Part shown: positions 36,398 through 47,405 of the stretch, piece after piece
Position numbering within the stretch: the first letter of the stretch is position 1
How the letters are laid out: each line of letters begins with the position of its first letter
Assembly (NCBI GenBank): GCA_937960595.1
Contig: CALGPL010000004.1
Span: forward strand, 1-64,000
Source of the DNA: an uncultured Anaerolineales bacterium
GTDB lineage: Bacteria; Chloroflexota; Anaerolineae; Anaerolineales; Villigracilaceae
Direction of reading: 5' to 3'
Length of the DNA stretch: 64,000 bases
Program-made: the position numbers and the translations under genes
The notes under the pieces: model-generated
Databases searched by the model: none
Seen by the model: only the letters and a program-made list of their open reading frames with translations
Told to the model about the DNA's origin: nothing

Positions 36398-37021
36398 ATG
36401 AGCAAACGCGATTCCCCCCTCGTCATCGGCATCGCCGGCGGATCGGGTTCAGGCAAGACGACCGTCGCCCAGACCATTCTGCAGCGCGTCGGCCCGCCGC
36501 GCATCGCCTTCCTGCAGCACGACTCGTACTACCGCGACCTGAGCGGCCTGCCCCCCGCCCGCCGCGCCGAAGTCAACTTCGATCACCCCGACTCGCTCGA
36601 AACCGACCTGCTCATCCAGCACATCCTCGACCTGAAAGACGGGCGGCCGGTCGAAGTCCCGGTTTACGACTTCGCCACCCACAGCCGCACGGCGCAGACC
36701 TTCACCGTTCAGCCGCGCCCGGTCATCCTGGTCGAAGGAATCCTCATCTTCGCCGAAAAAGCCCTGCGCGACCTGTTCGACGTCAAAATCTTCGTGGATA
36801 CCGACTCCGACATCCGTTTCATCCGCCGCCTGCAGCGCGACATCGCCGAACGCGGCCGGACGGTCGAATCGGTCATCAAACAATACCTGACCACCGTCCG
36901 CCCGATGCACCTGGAATTCGTCGAGCCGTCCAAACGGTACGCCGACGTCATCATCCCCGAGGGCGGCTTCAACGTCGCCGCCCTGGATATGGTGGTGGCA
37001 AGAATTGAAGCGTTATTGTAG
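36398..37021 (+). CDS. udk: Uridine kinase
   Basis: [65 protein letters not shown]. Confidence 0.94.
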   Translation: MSKRDSPLVIGIAGGSGSGKTTVAQTILQRVGPPRIAFLQHDSYYRDLSGLPPARRAEVNFDHPDSLETDLLIQHILDLKDGRPVEVPVYDFATHSRTAQTFTVQPRPVILVEGILIFAEKALRDLFDVKIFVDTDSDIRFIRRLQRDIAERGRTVESVIKQYLTTVRPMHLEFVEPSKRYADVIIPEGGFNVAALDMVVARIEALL

Positions 37022-37088
37022 GACAGGCCTTCTGGCCCCTCGAATTTCATCTGGCCCGTCTTATTTCACAAGAAAGGATTTCCTTCCC

Positions 37089-37595
37089 ATGAAACAATGG
37101 ACCACCCCGCCCGCCATGCAGATCGACCCGGCCAAGAAATACACTGCCGCCCTGCACACCGAAAAGGGCGACATCGTCCTCGAACTCTTTGCCGACAAAG
37201 CCCCGCGCACCGTCAACAACTTTGTCTTTCTGGCGCGGGAAGGCTTCTACGACGGCGTCATCTTTCACCGCGTCATCGCCGACTTCATGGCCCAGAGCGG
37301 CGACCCAACCGGCCGCGGCTCGGGCGGGCCCGGCTACCGCTTCGAGGACGAGTTCCACCCCTCCCTGCGGCACGACAAGCCGGGCGTCCTCTCGATGGCC
37401 AACGCCGGCCCCAATACCAACGGCTCGCAGTTCTTCATCACCCACGTCCCCACCCCCTGGCTGGACGGCAAGCACAGCGTCTTTGGGCAGGTCATCGGTG
37501 GCATGGACGTGCTGCTCTCCATCCCGCCGCGCGACCCCGTCCGGCCGGAATATGCCGGGGTCAAGATCCTCTCCGTTGACATCGCCGAAGCCTGA
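37089..37595 (+). CDS. Cyclophilin-type peptidyl-prolyl cis-trans isomerase
   Basis: [62 protein letters not shown]. Confidence 0.94.
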   Translation: MKQWTTPPAMQIDPAKKYTAALHTEKGDIVLELFADKAPRTVNNFVFLAREGFYDGVIFHRVIADFMAQSGDPTGRGSGGPGYRFEDEFHPSLRHDKPGVLSMANAGPNTNGSQFFITHVPTPWLDGKHSVFGQVIGGMDVLLSIPPRDPVRPEYAGVKILSVDIAEA

Positions 37596-37596
37596 A

Positions 37597-38166
37597 ATGG
37601 ACAAAGCCCCTGCGTCCGTCACCCCGCAAAAACCAAACTGGCTCGTCGGCCTCTCCCGCCTCCTGGCGCTCCTGATCGTCGTGGGCGTCACCGTAGGGGC
37701 CTACCTGCTCAAAGACAGAATCGAGAACTTTGCCGTTTACGGCTACCCGGGCATCTTTCTCATCACGCTGCTCTCCTACGCCACCGTCCTGATCCCCGTC
37801 CCCGGCCTGGCCATCGTCTTCGCCATGAGCGGACTGCTCCACCCGGTCGGCGTGGCCGCCGCGGCCGCGGCCGGCGCGGCGGTGGGCGAACTCTCCGGCT
37901 ACCTGGCCGGGTACAGCGGCCGGGCGGTGATCGAAAACTGGAAACGGTACGAAGCCATTACTTCCTGGGTGCGTAAATACGGCGGCCCGGCCATCCTGGT
38001 CCTGGCGGCCATCCCCAATCCGGTCTTCGACCTGGTGGGCGTGGCCGCCGGCGTGCTCAAGATGCCGGTGCACAAGTTCCTGCTGTGGGTTTTCCCCGGC
38101 CAGTTGATCAAGATGCTGGTCATCGCTTACGGTGGCTCGCTCTCGATCGGGCGGATCCTTGGATAA
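37597..38166 (+). CDS. VTT/DedA-type (SNARE-associated-like) membrane protein
   Basis: VYGYPGIFLITLLSYATVLIPVPGLAIVFAMSGLLHP...VGELSGYLAGYSGR. Confidence 0.8.
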   Translation: MDKAPASVTPQKPNWLVGLSRLLALLIVVGVTVGAYLLKDRIENFAVYGYPGIFLITLLSYATVLIPVPGLAIVFAMSGLLHPVGVAAAAAAGAAVGELSGYLAGYSGRAVIENWKRYEAITSWVRKYGGPAILVLAAIPNPVFDLVGVAAGVLKMPVHKFLLWVFPGQLIKMLVIAYGGSLSIGRILG

Positions 38167-38195
38167 ACAATTTTGCAAACGATCTGCGAGGAAAC

Positions 38196-39548
38196 ATGCT
38201 TCACAAAATCGACGCCTATCTCGAAACCCATCTCGACGACTCGATTGCCGAGTTGTCGCGGCTGGTGGCCCAGCCCTCGGTCGGCGCCCAAAACTGGGGC
38301 ATCCAGGAATGCGCCGCCCTGACCGCCGAGATGCTGCGCCGACGCGGCTTCGACGTCCGCATCCTGCCCACCGCCGGCGCACCGATCGTCTTCGGCGAAC
38401 GCCAGGGCCAAAGCGACAAGACCCTGCTCTTCTACAACCACTACGACGTCCAGCCGCCCGAACCGCTCGACCTGTGGGAGACGCCGCCCTTCGAACCCAG
38501 CCTGCGCGACGGCAAACTCTACGGGCGCGGCGTCAGCGACGACAAAGGCCACCTGACCGCCCGCCTGTTCGCCCTCGACGCCCTGCTCGCCGAACTGGGC
38601 GACCTGCCCTGCGGCGTCAAATTCATCATCGAGGGCGAGGAAGAGACCTCCAGCGCCAGCCTGCCCGGCTTCGTCCGTCAGCACCTCGACCTGCTCAAAG
38701 CCGACGCCTGCATCTGGGAATTCGGCGGCGTGGACCACGAAGAGGCGCCGGTGCAATACCTCGGCCTGCGCGGCATCTGCTATGTGGAACTCTCGGTCGA
38801 GACGGCCGCAATCGACGTCCATTCCGGCCTGGGCGGCTCGATCTTCCCCAACGCCGCCTGGCGGCTGGTCTGGGCGCTGAACACGCTCAAGGGTCCAGAT
38901 GAACGCATCCGCCTCCCCGGCTTCTACGACAAAGTGCGCCCGCCCTCGCAGCGCGACATCGAACTGATGGCCGCCCTGCCCGAAACCGCCGAGGTCTACA
39001 AACAGCAGTTCGGCGTCCGGGCCTTCCTCAAAGGTCTCCGCGAGGGGGTCGAACTGCGCGTCGAAGAAGTTTTCAGCCCCACCTGTACGATTTGCGGCCT
39101 GACCGCCGGCTACCAAGGCCCCGGCTCGAAGACCGTCCAGCCGGCGCGGGCCTCGGCCAAAGTAGATTTTCGTCTCGTCCCCGATCAACAGCCCGAGGAC
39201 GTTCTCGACCAGTTGCGCCGCCACCTGGACGCCGAAGGCTTCGCAGATGTGCAAATTGCCTACCTGGGCGGCCAGGCCCCGGCCCGCACCGACCCCGATG
39301 ATCCGTTCGTCACCCTGGTCGGCCAAACCGGGGACGAAGTCTACGGCAAGCCGCACCGCCTGGTGCCGCTCTCCGGCGGATCGGGGCCGAACGCGCCCTT
39401 CGTCCACGACCTGGGCCTGCCGGTCGCCACCGCCGGGCTGGGTCATCCCGACAGCCGCGCCCACGCCCCCAATGAGAACATCCGCCTGGATTTATATCTG
39501 AAACACGCCAAACACATGGCGCGCCTGATGATGGCTTTTGCCCAATAA
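38196..39548 (+). CDS. M20 family dipeptidase/peptidase
   Basis: LLFYNHYDVQPPEPLDLWETPPFEPSLRDGKLYGRGVSDDKGHLTAR, EGEEETSSASLPGF. Confidence 0.93.
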   Translation: MLHKIDAYLETHLDDSIAELSRLVAQPSVGAQNWGIQECAALTAEMLRRRGFDVRILPTAGAPIVFGERQGQSDKTLLFYNHYDVQPPEPLDLWETPPFEPSLRDGKLYGRGVSDDKGHLTARLFALDALLAELGDLPCGVKFIIEGEEETSSASLPGFVRQHLDLLKADACIWEFGGVDHEEAPVQYLGLRGICYVELSVETAAIDVHSGLGGSIFPNAAWRLVWALNTLKGPDERIRLPGFYDKVRPPSQRDIELMAALPETAEVYKQQFGVRAFLKGLREGVELRVEEVFSPTCTICGLTAGYQGPGSKTVQPARASAKVDFRLVPDQQPEDVLDQLRRHLDAEGFADVQIAYLGGQAPARTDPDDPFVTLVGQTGDEVYGKPHRLVPLSGGSGPNAPFVHDLGLPVATAGLGHPDSRAHAPNENIRLDLYLKHAKHMARLMMAFAQ

Positions 39549-39635
39549 AACTGGGCAATTGCTCTCTTGAAGAGAGCCGCCCGGTCGGGATATAATCACT
39601 CTATCCATCCGTTTCGAACTCAAAAGGAGGTTCTC

Positions 39636-40277
39636 ATGCTCGTCGGCGAACGAATGTCTCATCCGGTTATTACCGTCCCGCCTGAAATGCCGATTCAGGA
39701 GGCGCTCAGCCTGTTCAGGTCGGAGCACATCCGCCGCGCCCCGGTGGTCAAAAACGGCAAAATGGTCGGCATCGTCTCGGAAAGCGATATTCTCAACGCT
39801 TCGCCCTCTTCGGCCACCACGCTGAGTATGTGGGAACTCAATTACCTGCTCAGCAAAATCACGGTCGAAAAAGTCATGCGCACAGACGTATTGACCGTAG
39901 ACAGCGATTGCCCCATCGAGGAGGCAGCCCGCATCATGGCCGACAACAAAGTTGGCGGCCTGCCGGTCATGGAGGGCAAAAAAGTCGTCGGCATCATCAC
40001 CGAGACCGATCTCTTCAAGATTTTCCTCGAACTGATGGGCGCCCGCGAGAAAGGCGTGCGCATCACCGTCTCAATCCCCGACAAACCCGGTCAATTCGCC
40101 CGCATCGGCAAAGCCCTGGGCGACCTGAACGCCAACATCATCGCCATGACCACCTTCCTGGGCCACGACACCAGCACCCGCACGGTGACCATCAAAGTCG
40201 TTGGCCTGCCGAAGAAACAGGTCAAAGAGGTCGTCACACCGCTGGTCGAATCGGTGCTCGACATTCGCGAAATGTAG
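39636..40277 (+). CDS. CBS-pair and ACT domain protein (AcuB-like)
   Basis: Two CBS motifs (HIRRAPVVKNGKMVGIVSESD; KVGGLPVMEGKKVVGIITETD) plus ACT-like VSIPDKPGQFARIGKALGDLNANI. Confidence 0.88.
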   Translation: MLVGERMSHPVITVPPEMPIQEALSLFRSEHIRRAPVVKNGKMVGIVSESDILNASPSSATTLSMWELNYLLSKITVEKVMRTDVLTVDSDCPIEEAARIMADNKVGGLPVMEGKKVVGIITETDLFKIFLELMGAREKGVRITVSIPDKPGQFARIGKALGDLNANIIAMTTFLGHDTSTRTVTIKVVGLPKKQVKEVVTPLVESVLDIREM

Positions 40278-40283
40278 ACGGAA

Positions 40284-40323
40284 CTCCTCCCGGCCCCAAC
40301 CACAGCCGGGAGGAGGTTTTTTT
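40284..40323 (+). terminator. Rho-independent terminator
   Basis: CTCCTCCCGGccccaaccacaGCCGGGAGGAGgttttttt. Confidence 0.8.
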
Positions 40324-41054
40324 CAGCGCCTGCGTTCCTTTTCCCCCGCCGGTTTTTTCAACGCCTTCACTTCCTGTTCGGTCAGATAACGCCACTGCCC
40401 TCGTTTGAGCCGCCCAAGTTCAAGGCTGCCCATCCGCACCCGGATGATCTTGACCACCGGCAGGCCGGTAGCCCGGCCCATCTCGCGGATCTGGCGCTTG
40501 TGGCCCTCCTTCAAAACGACCCGCAGCCAGGCCCCCTTGCCGAACTTCGATTCGACGAACACTTCCGCCGGCCGGGTGTGGTAGCCATCGGCCAGGACCA
40601 TCCCCCGCCGCCAGAGATTCAACTGCTCAGCATCAGGATGACGCGCCACCAAGACGCGATATTCTTTCTCGTGCTCATAGCGGGGATGAGTCAACCGATT
40701 GGCCAGTTCGCCATCGTTGGTCATCAACATCAAGCCTTCCGAGTCGAAATCGAGACGCCCAACGGGATAGAGCGTGCCGGGCAGATCGATCAGGTCGCGC
40801 ACCGTCTGCCGGCCGCCCGGATCGCGCACCGTCGAAAGCACGCCGCGCGGCTTGTAAAGCATCACATAGACTGTCGCCTCGGCCTCCAGCGGGCGCCCAT
40901 CCACGGTGATTCGGTCGCGGACGGGATCGGCTTTATCCCCCAGACCGACCGGCTTGCCGTTAACCTGGACGCGCCCGGCAGCGATGATCGCTTCGCAAGC
41001 CCGCCGCGACCCATAGCCGGCGCGCGCCAGAATCTTTTGCAGGCGTTCTTCCAT
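40323..41054 (-). CDS. rluB: 23S rRNA pseudouridine synthase (RluB/RsuA family)
   Basis: ERLQKILARAGYGSRRACEAIIAAGRVQVNGK, LYPVGRLDFDSEGLMLMTNDGELANRLTHPRYEHEKEY. Confidence 0.92.
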   Translation of the reverse strand: MEERLQKILARAGYGSRRACEAIIAAGRVQVNGKPVGLGDKADPVRDRITVDGRPLEAEATVYVMLYKPRGVLSTVRDPGGRQTVRDLIDLPGTLYPVGRLDFDSEGLMLMTNDGELANRLTHPRYEHEKEYRVLVARHPDAEQLNLWRRGMVLADGYHTRPAEVFVESKFGKGAWLRVVLKEGHKRQIREMGRATGLPVVKIIRVRMGSLELGRLKRGQWRYLTEQEVKALKKPAGEKERRR

Positions 41055-41057
41055 GCG

Positions 41058-41621
41058 TCAACCTTTCAGCGCCTCGTCATGGCCGTTGTCGTTCTCGGGC
41101 AGCGAAAGATCGAGAGGCGGCAGTTCGCTCAGCGAAGTCAACCCGAAGTGCTGCAAGAAGTCGGGCGTCGTCCCGTAGAGAATCGGCCGGCCCGGGCCTT
41201 CTGCCCGGCCGACTTCCTGAATCAGCCCCTTGCTCAACAGACTCTTCATCACCGCGTCGCTGCTGACGCCGCGCACCGACTCGAGATAAGGGCGCGTGAC
41301 CGGCTGCTGATACGCGATGATGGCCAGCGTCTCGAGGGCGGCCCGGCTCAGGCGGCTGGTCGCCTCCAGGCCGAGGAAACGCTCGATCCGCTCGGCCGCC
41401 TGCGGGGCAGTCGTCAACTGCACCCGCCCCCCGTGACGCTGCAGGCGCAGACCGCGGCTCTGGAGTTCGGCCTCCAGCGCCTGCAGCCCCTCCTCGACCG
41501 CCGCGACCGAGATCTCCAAAGCAGACGCCAGTTGCCCCGCCGAGACCGGCTCGGCCGAGACGAAGAGCAAGGCTTCCAACAGGGCCGGCAGGTCTAATTC
41601 GGATTTTCCAGAGTCGCTCAT
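41058..41621 (-). CDS. scpB: Segregation and condensation protein B
   Basis: [87 protein letters not shown]. Confidence 0.94.
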   Translation of the reverse strand: MSDSGKSELDLPALLEALLFVSAEPVSAGQLASALEISVAAVEEGLQALEAELQSRGLRLQRHGGRVQLTTAPQAAERIERFLGLEATSRLSRAALETLAIIAYQQPVTRPYLESVRGVSSDAVMKSLLSKGLIQEVGRAEGPGRPILYGTTPDFLQHFGLTSLSELPPLDLSLPENDNGHDEALKG

Positions 41622-41659
41622 GCTATAATAACTCCCATTCATCACAAAAGGATGATGCC

Positions 41660-42229
41660 ATGAAATCGAACAAGACTTTCCTCCTGCTCGTGGCCGGCGC
41701 GCTTGGGACGGCCATCCTGGCCTGTACGATCAATGTCGGCGGCCCCGACTATCCGCCGGAAACCATCCCGGTCTCCACCGAAGCGGTGGGCGAGATGCGC
41801 AGCGCCATCCAGACGGCAGTCGCAGCCGGAGCAGAAAGCGGCCAGGTGACGCTCATCATCAGCGAGGTCCAACTGACCTCGTACCTGACCTACAAATTCG
41901 AATCGCAGCCCAACGCCATCCTGCACCATCCGCAGGTCTTCCTGCGCAACAACCAAATCCAGATATACGGAACGGCGCGCAGCGGCTATCTCGAGGCGAC
42001 CGCCCGGGTGGTGATGGCGCCGGCCATCAATGACCAGGGAAAACTGTACCTGGAACTGGTCACCGCCGATTTCGGCCCTCTCCCCGTCCCCGACGGGCTG
42101 AGAGAAGCCGTCACCGCCGTCATCACCGAAGCCTACACCGGCTCCCTGGGGCCGGCCGCCACCGGCTTCCGCCTGCAGACCATCATCGTTGCCGAGGGCT
42201 ACATGCTTCTCATTGGCGACATCCGTTGA
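41660..42229 (+). CDS. Putative lipoprotein, unknown function
   Basis: Signal peptide with lipobox-like GTAILAC. Confidence 0.65.
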   Translation: MKSNKTFLLLVAGALGTAILACTINVGGPDYPPETIPVSTEAVGEMRSAIQTAVAAGAESGQVTLIISEVQLTSYLTYKFESQPNAILHHPQVFLRNNQIQIYGTARSGYLEATARVVMAPAINDQGKLYLELVTADFGPLPVPDGLREAVTAVITEAYTGSLGPAATGFRLQTIIVAEGYMLLIGDIR

Positions 42230-42253
42230 ACGTCAGGATTATACCAGCATCCC

Positions 42254-43852
42254 ATGAGACGCTTCTTTTCCCCCCCAATCGCCCTTCTGCTGGCGCTGAC
42301 GGCCCTCCTGCTGGCCGGCTGCGGCGCGCCCCGTTTGCGCCAGGAGGGGCTGCGCGTCGACCTCTACGTGGACGGCCTCGGCCAGCAAATCGCCCTGCCC
42401 GCCGGCAGCACCGTCCAGGACGCCCTGGACGCCGCCGGCGTCCGCCTCGGCCAGATGGACCGCGTTGAACCGCCCGTCTACACCGTCCTCTCCGACGGGA
42501 CGCGCATCGTTGTAACGCGCGTGCGCGAGGAGTTCGAAACGCAGCAGGTCTTGATTCCCTTCGATCACCAGGAGTTGCGCAACGAGTCCATGCCGACCGG
42601 CGAAACGCGCCTGATTCAGGCCGGAGTCAACGGCGTGAAAGAGATCACCATCCGCCACGTCTACGAAGATGGTGTCGAGGTGCGCAGCACGATCGTCTCG
42701 GAAGTCATCCTCCAGGAACCGACCGCCGAGATCGTCATGGTGGGCGTCCAGACGCCCTTCGCGCCTCTGCCCATCCCGGGCCGGCTGGCCTACCTGGCAG
42801 CCGGCAACGCCTGGGTGATGGAGGGGACGACCGCCGCCCGCCGGCCGCTGGTCACAACCGGCGACCTGGACGGACGCATCTTCACCCTCTCGCCCGACGG
42901 CGAATACCTGCTGTTCACCCGCCGCTCGAGCCGCGACCCCGCCGAAGAAATCAACACCCTCTGGGCGATCAGCCTGACCAGCGAGGCGCCGACGCTCATC
43001 AACCTGCGCGTCTCCAACGTCGTCCATTCGGCCGAGTGGGTCCCTGGCCAGACCTATCAGATCGCCTATTCGACCGTCGAGCCGAGTGCGACCGCCCCCG
43101 GCTGGCAGGCCAATAATGATTTGTACCTCATGACATTCTACCGCTGGGGCCAGCGCGGCAACGCCACGCGCATCCTCGACGCCAACTACGGCGGCGTTTA
43201 CGGCTGGTGGGGCACCATCTACCGTTTCTCTCCCGATGGCCGCCGCATCGTCTATACCCGCCCCGACGGCATCGGTCAGGTGGACGCCCGCGACGCCCTC
43301 CTCATCCCCATCCTCGAAATCACCCCCCTCAACACCCACAGCGACTGGGCCTGGGTCCCCGGCCTGGCCTGGGGCAGCGACAGCCAGACCCTCTTCGTCG
43401 TCACCCACGCCCCGCCAACCGGACTGGTCAGCCCGGAAGAGTCGCCCTTCTTCGACCTGAACGCCATCTCGCTGGTCAACAACACCAACATCCGCATCGC
43501 CGAACAAACCGGCATGTTTGCCTATCCCGCCGCCTCGCCCCTCCGGCAGACGGACTCGGAACGCTCCTACCGCCTGGCCTTCCTGGAAGCCATCTTCCCG
43601 GCTCAAAGCGACACCAGCCGCTACCGCCTGGTCGTCATGGACCGCGACGGCTCCGACCGCCAGACGCTCTTCCCCGCCGAGGGACTGCCCGGCATCGAAC
43701 CCCAAACCCCCGTCTGGGCCCCCCAGGAGAGCGAAAACGGCGACTTCATCGCCGTCCTCTACCAGGGCAACCTGTGGCTGGTGGACACGCGCAGCGGACA
43801 GGCCCAGCAGATCACCGGCGACGGATTGATCAGCCGCATTGACTGGAAATGA
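42254..43852 (+). CDS. Lipoprotein with DUF348 + G5 domains and PD40/WD-like beta-propeller
   Basis: Lipobox [77 protein letters not shown]; repeated [12 protein letters not shown] / [12 protein letters not shown]. Confidence 0.82.
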   Translation: MRRFFSPPIALLLALTALLLAGCGAPRLRQEGLRVDLYVDGLGQQIALPAGSTVQDALDAAGVRLGQMDRVEPPVYTVLSDGTRIVVTRVREEFETQQVLIPFDHQELRNESMPTGETRLIQAGVNGVKEITIRHVYEDGVEVRSTIVSEVILQEPTAEIVMVGVQTPFAPLPIPGRLAYLAAGNAWVMEGTTAARRPLVTTGDLDGRIFTLSPDGEYLLFTRRSSRDPAEEINTLWAISLTSEAPTLINLRVSNVVHSAEWVPGQTYQIAYSTVEPSATAPGWQANNDLYLMTFYRWGQRGNATRILDANYGGVYGWWGTIYRFSPDGRRIVYTRPDGIGQVDARDALLIPILEITPLNTHSDWAWVPGLAWGSDSQTLFVVTHAPPTGLVSPEESPFFDLNAISLVNNTNIRIAEQTGMFAYPAASPLRQTDSERSYRLAFLEAIFPAQSDTSRYRLVVMDRDGSDRQTLFPAEGLPGIEPQTPVWAPQESENGDFIAVLYQGNLWLVDTRSGQAQQITGDGLISRIDWK

Positions 43853-43880
43853 ACTCGAAATCCTTTGCAACAGAGGCTGC

Positions 43881-44840
43881 ATGTACATTCTCGTGACCGG
43901 CGCGGCCGGCTTCCTCGGCTCCCATCTCTGCGAACGCCTCCTGGCCGAAGGCCACCGAGTCATTGGCCTGGACAATCTGATCACCGGCGACCTGGAAAAC
44001 CTGGCTCACCTGAACCGCGATCCCCATTTCTCCTTCCTGCGGCACGATGTGACCGAAGCGTTCCCCGACCTCGGCCCGGTCGAGGCCGTCCTTCATTTCG
44101 CCTCCCCGGCCAGCCCCAATCTCAATTCGCCTTTCGGCTACCCCAACCTGCCCATCGAGACCCTGCGCGCCGGCTCGCTGGGAACGCTCAATTGCCTGGA
44201 ACTCTGCCTGGCGCGAACGGCCCGCTTCCTGCTCGCCTCCACCAGCGAGGTCTATGGCGATCCGCTGATTCATCCGCAGGGCGAAGAGTACTGGGGGCAC
44301 GTCAACCCCATCGGTCCGCGCTCGATGTACGACGAGGCCAAACGCTTTGCCGAAGCCGCCACCATGGCCTATCACCGCAAATACGGCCTGCCGACCCGCA
44401 TCGCCCGCATCTTCAACACCTATGGGCCGCGCATGCGCCTGGATGACGGCCGCGTCGTCCCCAACTTCATCCGCCAGGCGCTGGAAGGACACCCCCTCAC
44501 GATTTACGGCGATGGCCGCCACACTCGCTCGTTCTGCTACGTGGACGATCTGATCGACGGCGTCTACCGCCTGTTGCTCTCCGAGGTCTGCGAACCGGTC
44601 AACCTGGGCAGCCCCGACGAAACCACCATCCTGGACTTTGCCAATCTCATCAATCAACTGACCGGCAACACGGCCGGCGTCGTCTTCCAGCCCGAAAACC
44701 GCCTGGGCGACGACCCTCAGCGCCGCCAGCCCGACATCCGCCGCGCCCGTGAACGTCTCGGCTGGGAGCCGCACACCGAACTGGCCGACGGCCTGCGCCG
44801 CACCATCCCTTACGTCCGCAAAAAACTGGGCCTCCCATGA
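43881..44840 (+). CDS. NAD-dependent epimerase/dehydratase, UDP-glucuronate decarboxylase-like
   Basis: [79 protein letters not shown]. Confidence 0.92.
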   Translation: MYILVTGAAGFLGSHLCERLLAEGHRVIGLDNLITGDLENLAHLNRDPHFSFLRHDVTEAFPDLGPVEAVLHFASPASPNLNSPFGYPNLPIETLRAGSLGTLNCLELCLARTARFLLASTSEVYGDPLIHPQGEEYWGHVNPIGPRSMYDEAKRFAEAATMAYHRKYGLPTRIARIFNTYGPRMRLDDGRVVPNFIRQALEGHPLTIYGDGRHTRSFCYVDDLIDGVYRLLLSEVCEPVNLGSPDETTILDFANLINQLTGNTAGVVFQPENRLGDDPQRRQPDIRRARERLGWEPHTELADGLRRTIPYVRKKLGLP

Positions 44841-45310
44841 CCATCCTGAACAACCGTCAAGAGCGCCTCCGCTTCTTCAAGTTCATGGTTGTCGGCGCAA
44901 TCGGCGCGGTCGTCGACTTCGGCGTCATGAATCTGCTCACCCATTGGTTCGACGCCCCCCTCGTCATCGCCGGCACGATTTCTTTCGTCTGCGCCGTGAT
45001 CAGCAACTTCATCTGGAACCGCTACTGGACCTACCCCGACTCGCGCTCCCGTCCCCTCCACCGCCAACTGGCGATGTTCTTCCTCGTCAACGTGGCCGGC
45101 GTGGCCATCCGCATCCCCATCCTCTGGATCCTCGAACCGCCGCTGCTGCGCCTCTTCACCGCGCTGGCACTGCCGGTCGCCGTCTCCCCCGACTTCCCGG
45201 CCAAGAACCTGACGGTCGCCGTCGCGGTGGGCATCGTCATGCTTTGGAACTTTTTCGCCAACCGCTATTGGACGTATAATGATATAGACGAGCAAAAGTC
45301 AAAGCCATGA
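44837..45310 (+). CDS. GtrA family membrane protein
   Basis: [54 protein letters not shown]. Confidence 0.88.
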   Translation: MTILNNRQERLRFFKFMVVGAIGAVVDFGVMNLLTHWFDAPLVIAGTISFVCAVISNFIWNRYWTYPDSRSRPLHRQLAMFFLVNVAGVAIRIPILWILEPPLLRLFTALALPVAVSPDFPAKNLTVAVAVGIVMLWNFFANRYWTYNDIDEQKSKP

Positions 45311-45687
45311 ACAACACCTCCCCTCTGATCCCTCTCTACACTTCGCGCGGCGATGTTGAGGCCTTTCTGGCCTATCCCTATCTGTTCAACCGTCTGGGCG
45401 AATGGATCGGCTGGGTGACCGCCGAACGCCAGGTCTATTCTGTCCTGGGCGCCTATGTCGGCCAGATCAGTGACGACCGGCGCATCCTGCGCAAGCGCGT
45501 CCTCGAGGCCGCCCCGCCCGGCCGCACCCCGCCCCCGCCGCCACAGCAAAAAATCTACCCGCCTGCCACCGTCCCTCTTGCCCCGCTGATGAAAGAACTG
45601 GAATTCAGTTTCATGGACGTTTTGCTGGAAGAACCGGAACGCCTGCACACTGCCGACAGCGGCGAACTCAGACAGGACATGGACTGA
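45307..45687 (+). CDS. Hypothetical protein, possibly beta-flower-like
   Basis: IPLYTSRGDVEAFLAYPYLFNRLGEWIGWVTAERQVYSVLGAYVGQI; ATGA overlap with GtrA. Confidence 0.6.
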   Translation: MNNTSPLIPLYTSRGDVEAFLAYPYLFNRLGEWIGWVTAERQVYSVLGAYVGQISDDRRILRKRVLEAAPPGRTPPPPPQQKIYPPATVPLAPLMKELEFSFMDVLLEEPERLHTADSGELRQDMD

Positions 45688-45692
45688 CCCCT

Positions 45693-46169
45693 ATGACCGA
45701 TCTCTCCCCGAAAACCATGCGCGCCTCCCGCATCCAACTGGCCCAGTTGATGATGCCCGAACACGCCAACAATCATGGCAACGTCCACGGCGGCTGGATC
45801 ATGAAACTGGCCGACGAGGCCGGCGCCCTGGCCTCCACCCGCCACGCCGGCCACCGCACCGTGACGGTCGCCATCGACCAGATGGTCTTTCGCCAGCCCA
45901 TCCGCATTGGCGACCTGGTCATCCTGGACGCCGAAGTGACCTACGCCGGGCGCACCTCCATGGAAGTCGAAGTCAACGTGACCGCAGAAAACCCCATCAC
46001 CGGCGAGCGCACCCACACCAACACGGCCTACTTCGTCTACGTTGCCCTGGGCGAGGACCGCAAACCGACCCCCGTCCCCCCGCTGATCGCCGAGACGCCG
46101 GAGGAAGAAGAACGCATGGCGGCTGCCCGCGAACGTCAGCAGAGACGCCTGACGCAAAAACCGCGCTGA
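45693..46169 (+). CDS. Hotdog-fold acyl-CoA thioesterase
   Basis: LAQLMMPEHANNHGNVHGGWIMKLADEAGALASTRHAG. Confidence 0.9.
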   Translation: MTDLSPKTMRASRIQLAQLMMPEHANNHGNVHGGWIMKLADEAGALASTRHAGHRTVTVAIDQMVFRQPIRIGDLVILDAEVTYAGRTSMEVEVNVTAENPITGERTHTNTAYFVYVALGEDRKPTPVPPLIAETPEEEERMAAARERQQRRLTQKPR

Positions 46170-46184
46170 GAAACGCGAGGCTCC

Positions 46185-47405
46185 ATGAACCCCGACGAAC
46201 CCGCCCTCCCCGATCTGCCCGAATCCGAGCCGAAAGAACGGCTGGCTCACCCCTTCCGCAGTCTGCGCGAACTGGTGGACTACGTCTCGGGGAAAAATCT
46301 GCCGCCCGTCGAAGTCGGCGATGCCGGGCTGGCCGAACCCCTGCCCTTCCCCTTCCTCGCCATCGTCGGCCAACAAGAAATGAAACTGGCCCTCCTGCTG
46401 GGCCTGATCAACCCGGCCGTGGGGGGCATTCTGCTGGTCGGGCCGCGCGGCACGGCCAAGACCACCGCCGTCCGCTCCCTGCTCGACCTGCTGCCGCCCG
46501 TCGAGCGCAGCCTGTGCCGTTACGGCTGCCTGCCCGAAGATGTTCTCGCCGGCGGCATGGACGCCGTCTGCCCGGATTGCGCCCGCAAGTTCGCCGAGGG
46601 CCAGCCGCTGACCGCCTCCGACCGCGTCCGGCTGGTCGAACTGCCGCTCAACGCCCGCCTCGAGGACGTCGTCGGCGGCATTGACGAGCGCGCCGCCGTC
46701 ACCCACAACCGGCTGCGCATCCGGCGCGGCATCCTGGCCCAGGCCGACCGCAACCTGCTTTACATTGACGAAATCAACCTCCTCGACGACGACATCGTTG
46801 ACGCCATCCTGGACGCCGCCGCCCAGGGCAGTTACACCGTCCGGCGCGGCCCGCTCTCGGCCACCTATCGGGCGCGCTTCGTTCTCATCGGCTCGATGAA
46901 CCCCGAGGAGGGCAAACTGCGGCCCCAAATCCTCGACCGCTTCGGCCTGCGCGTCATCGTGCGCGGCCTCGAAGCGCCCGAAGAACGCCTGGAAGCCTAC
47001 CGCCGGGTGCGCGCCTACCTGACCAACCCGCACGGCATGTCCGCTGCCTACCGGGAGGAAATGACCGCCGCCGCCGAGGAAATCCGCCAGGCGCGCGCCC
47101 GCCTGCCGCAAGTGAACCTGCCCAACAAGGTCGCCCGCCCGGCCATCGCCCTCGTCCAGAAAATGGGCATCGACAGCCTGCGGGCCGAAATCACCTGGTT
47201 CGAGGCCGCCCGCGCCTACGCCGCGGCCGACAACCGCACCGAAGTCACCCCCACCGACCTGAAGGCCGTCGCCCCCATGGCCCTGCGCCTGCGCCGCTCG
47301 CAATTCATGACCGAGTATTTCTCCAACCAGCAAAGCGAGGAAGAAGAAATGCAGGCGCTGCTGGCAAAGTGGGGACCAAGACGCTCCGGCAGAGGCAGAA
47401 AGTAA
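46185..47405 (+). CDS. Magnesium chelatase subunit I-like AAA+ ATPase
   Basis: FPFLAIVGQQEMKLALLLGLINPAVGGILLVGPRGTAKTTAVRSL, LYIDEINLLDDDIVDAILDAAAQG, IGSMNPEEGKLRPQILDRFGL. Confidence 0.9.
   Translation: MNPDEPALPDLPESEPKERLAHPFRSLRELVDYVSGKNLPPVEVGDAGLAEPLPFPFLAIVGQQEMKLALLLGLINPAVGGILLVGPRGTAKTTAVRSLLDLLPPVERSLCRYGCLPEDVLAGGMDAVCPDCARKFAEGQPLTASDRVRLVELPLNARLEDVVGGIDERAAVTHNRLRIRRGILAQADRNLLYIDEINLLDDDIVDAILDAAAQGSYTVRRGPLSATYRARFVLIGSMNPEEGKLRPQILDRFGLRVIVRGLEAPEERLEAYRRVRAYLTNPHGMSAAYREEMTAAAEEIRQARARLPQVNLPNKVARPAIALVQKMGIDSLRAEITWFEAARAYAAADNRTEVTPTDLKAVAPMALRLRRSQFMTEYFSNQQSEEEEMQALLAKWGPRRSGRGRK

Noticed and set aside
42239-43984. 581-aa minus-strand ORF
   Set aside because: Antisense shadow of the G5/beta-propeller lipoprotein gene; no conserved motif.
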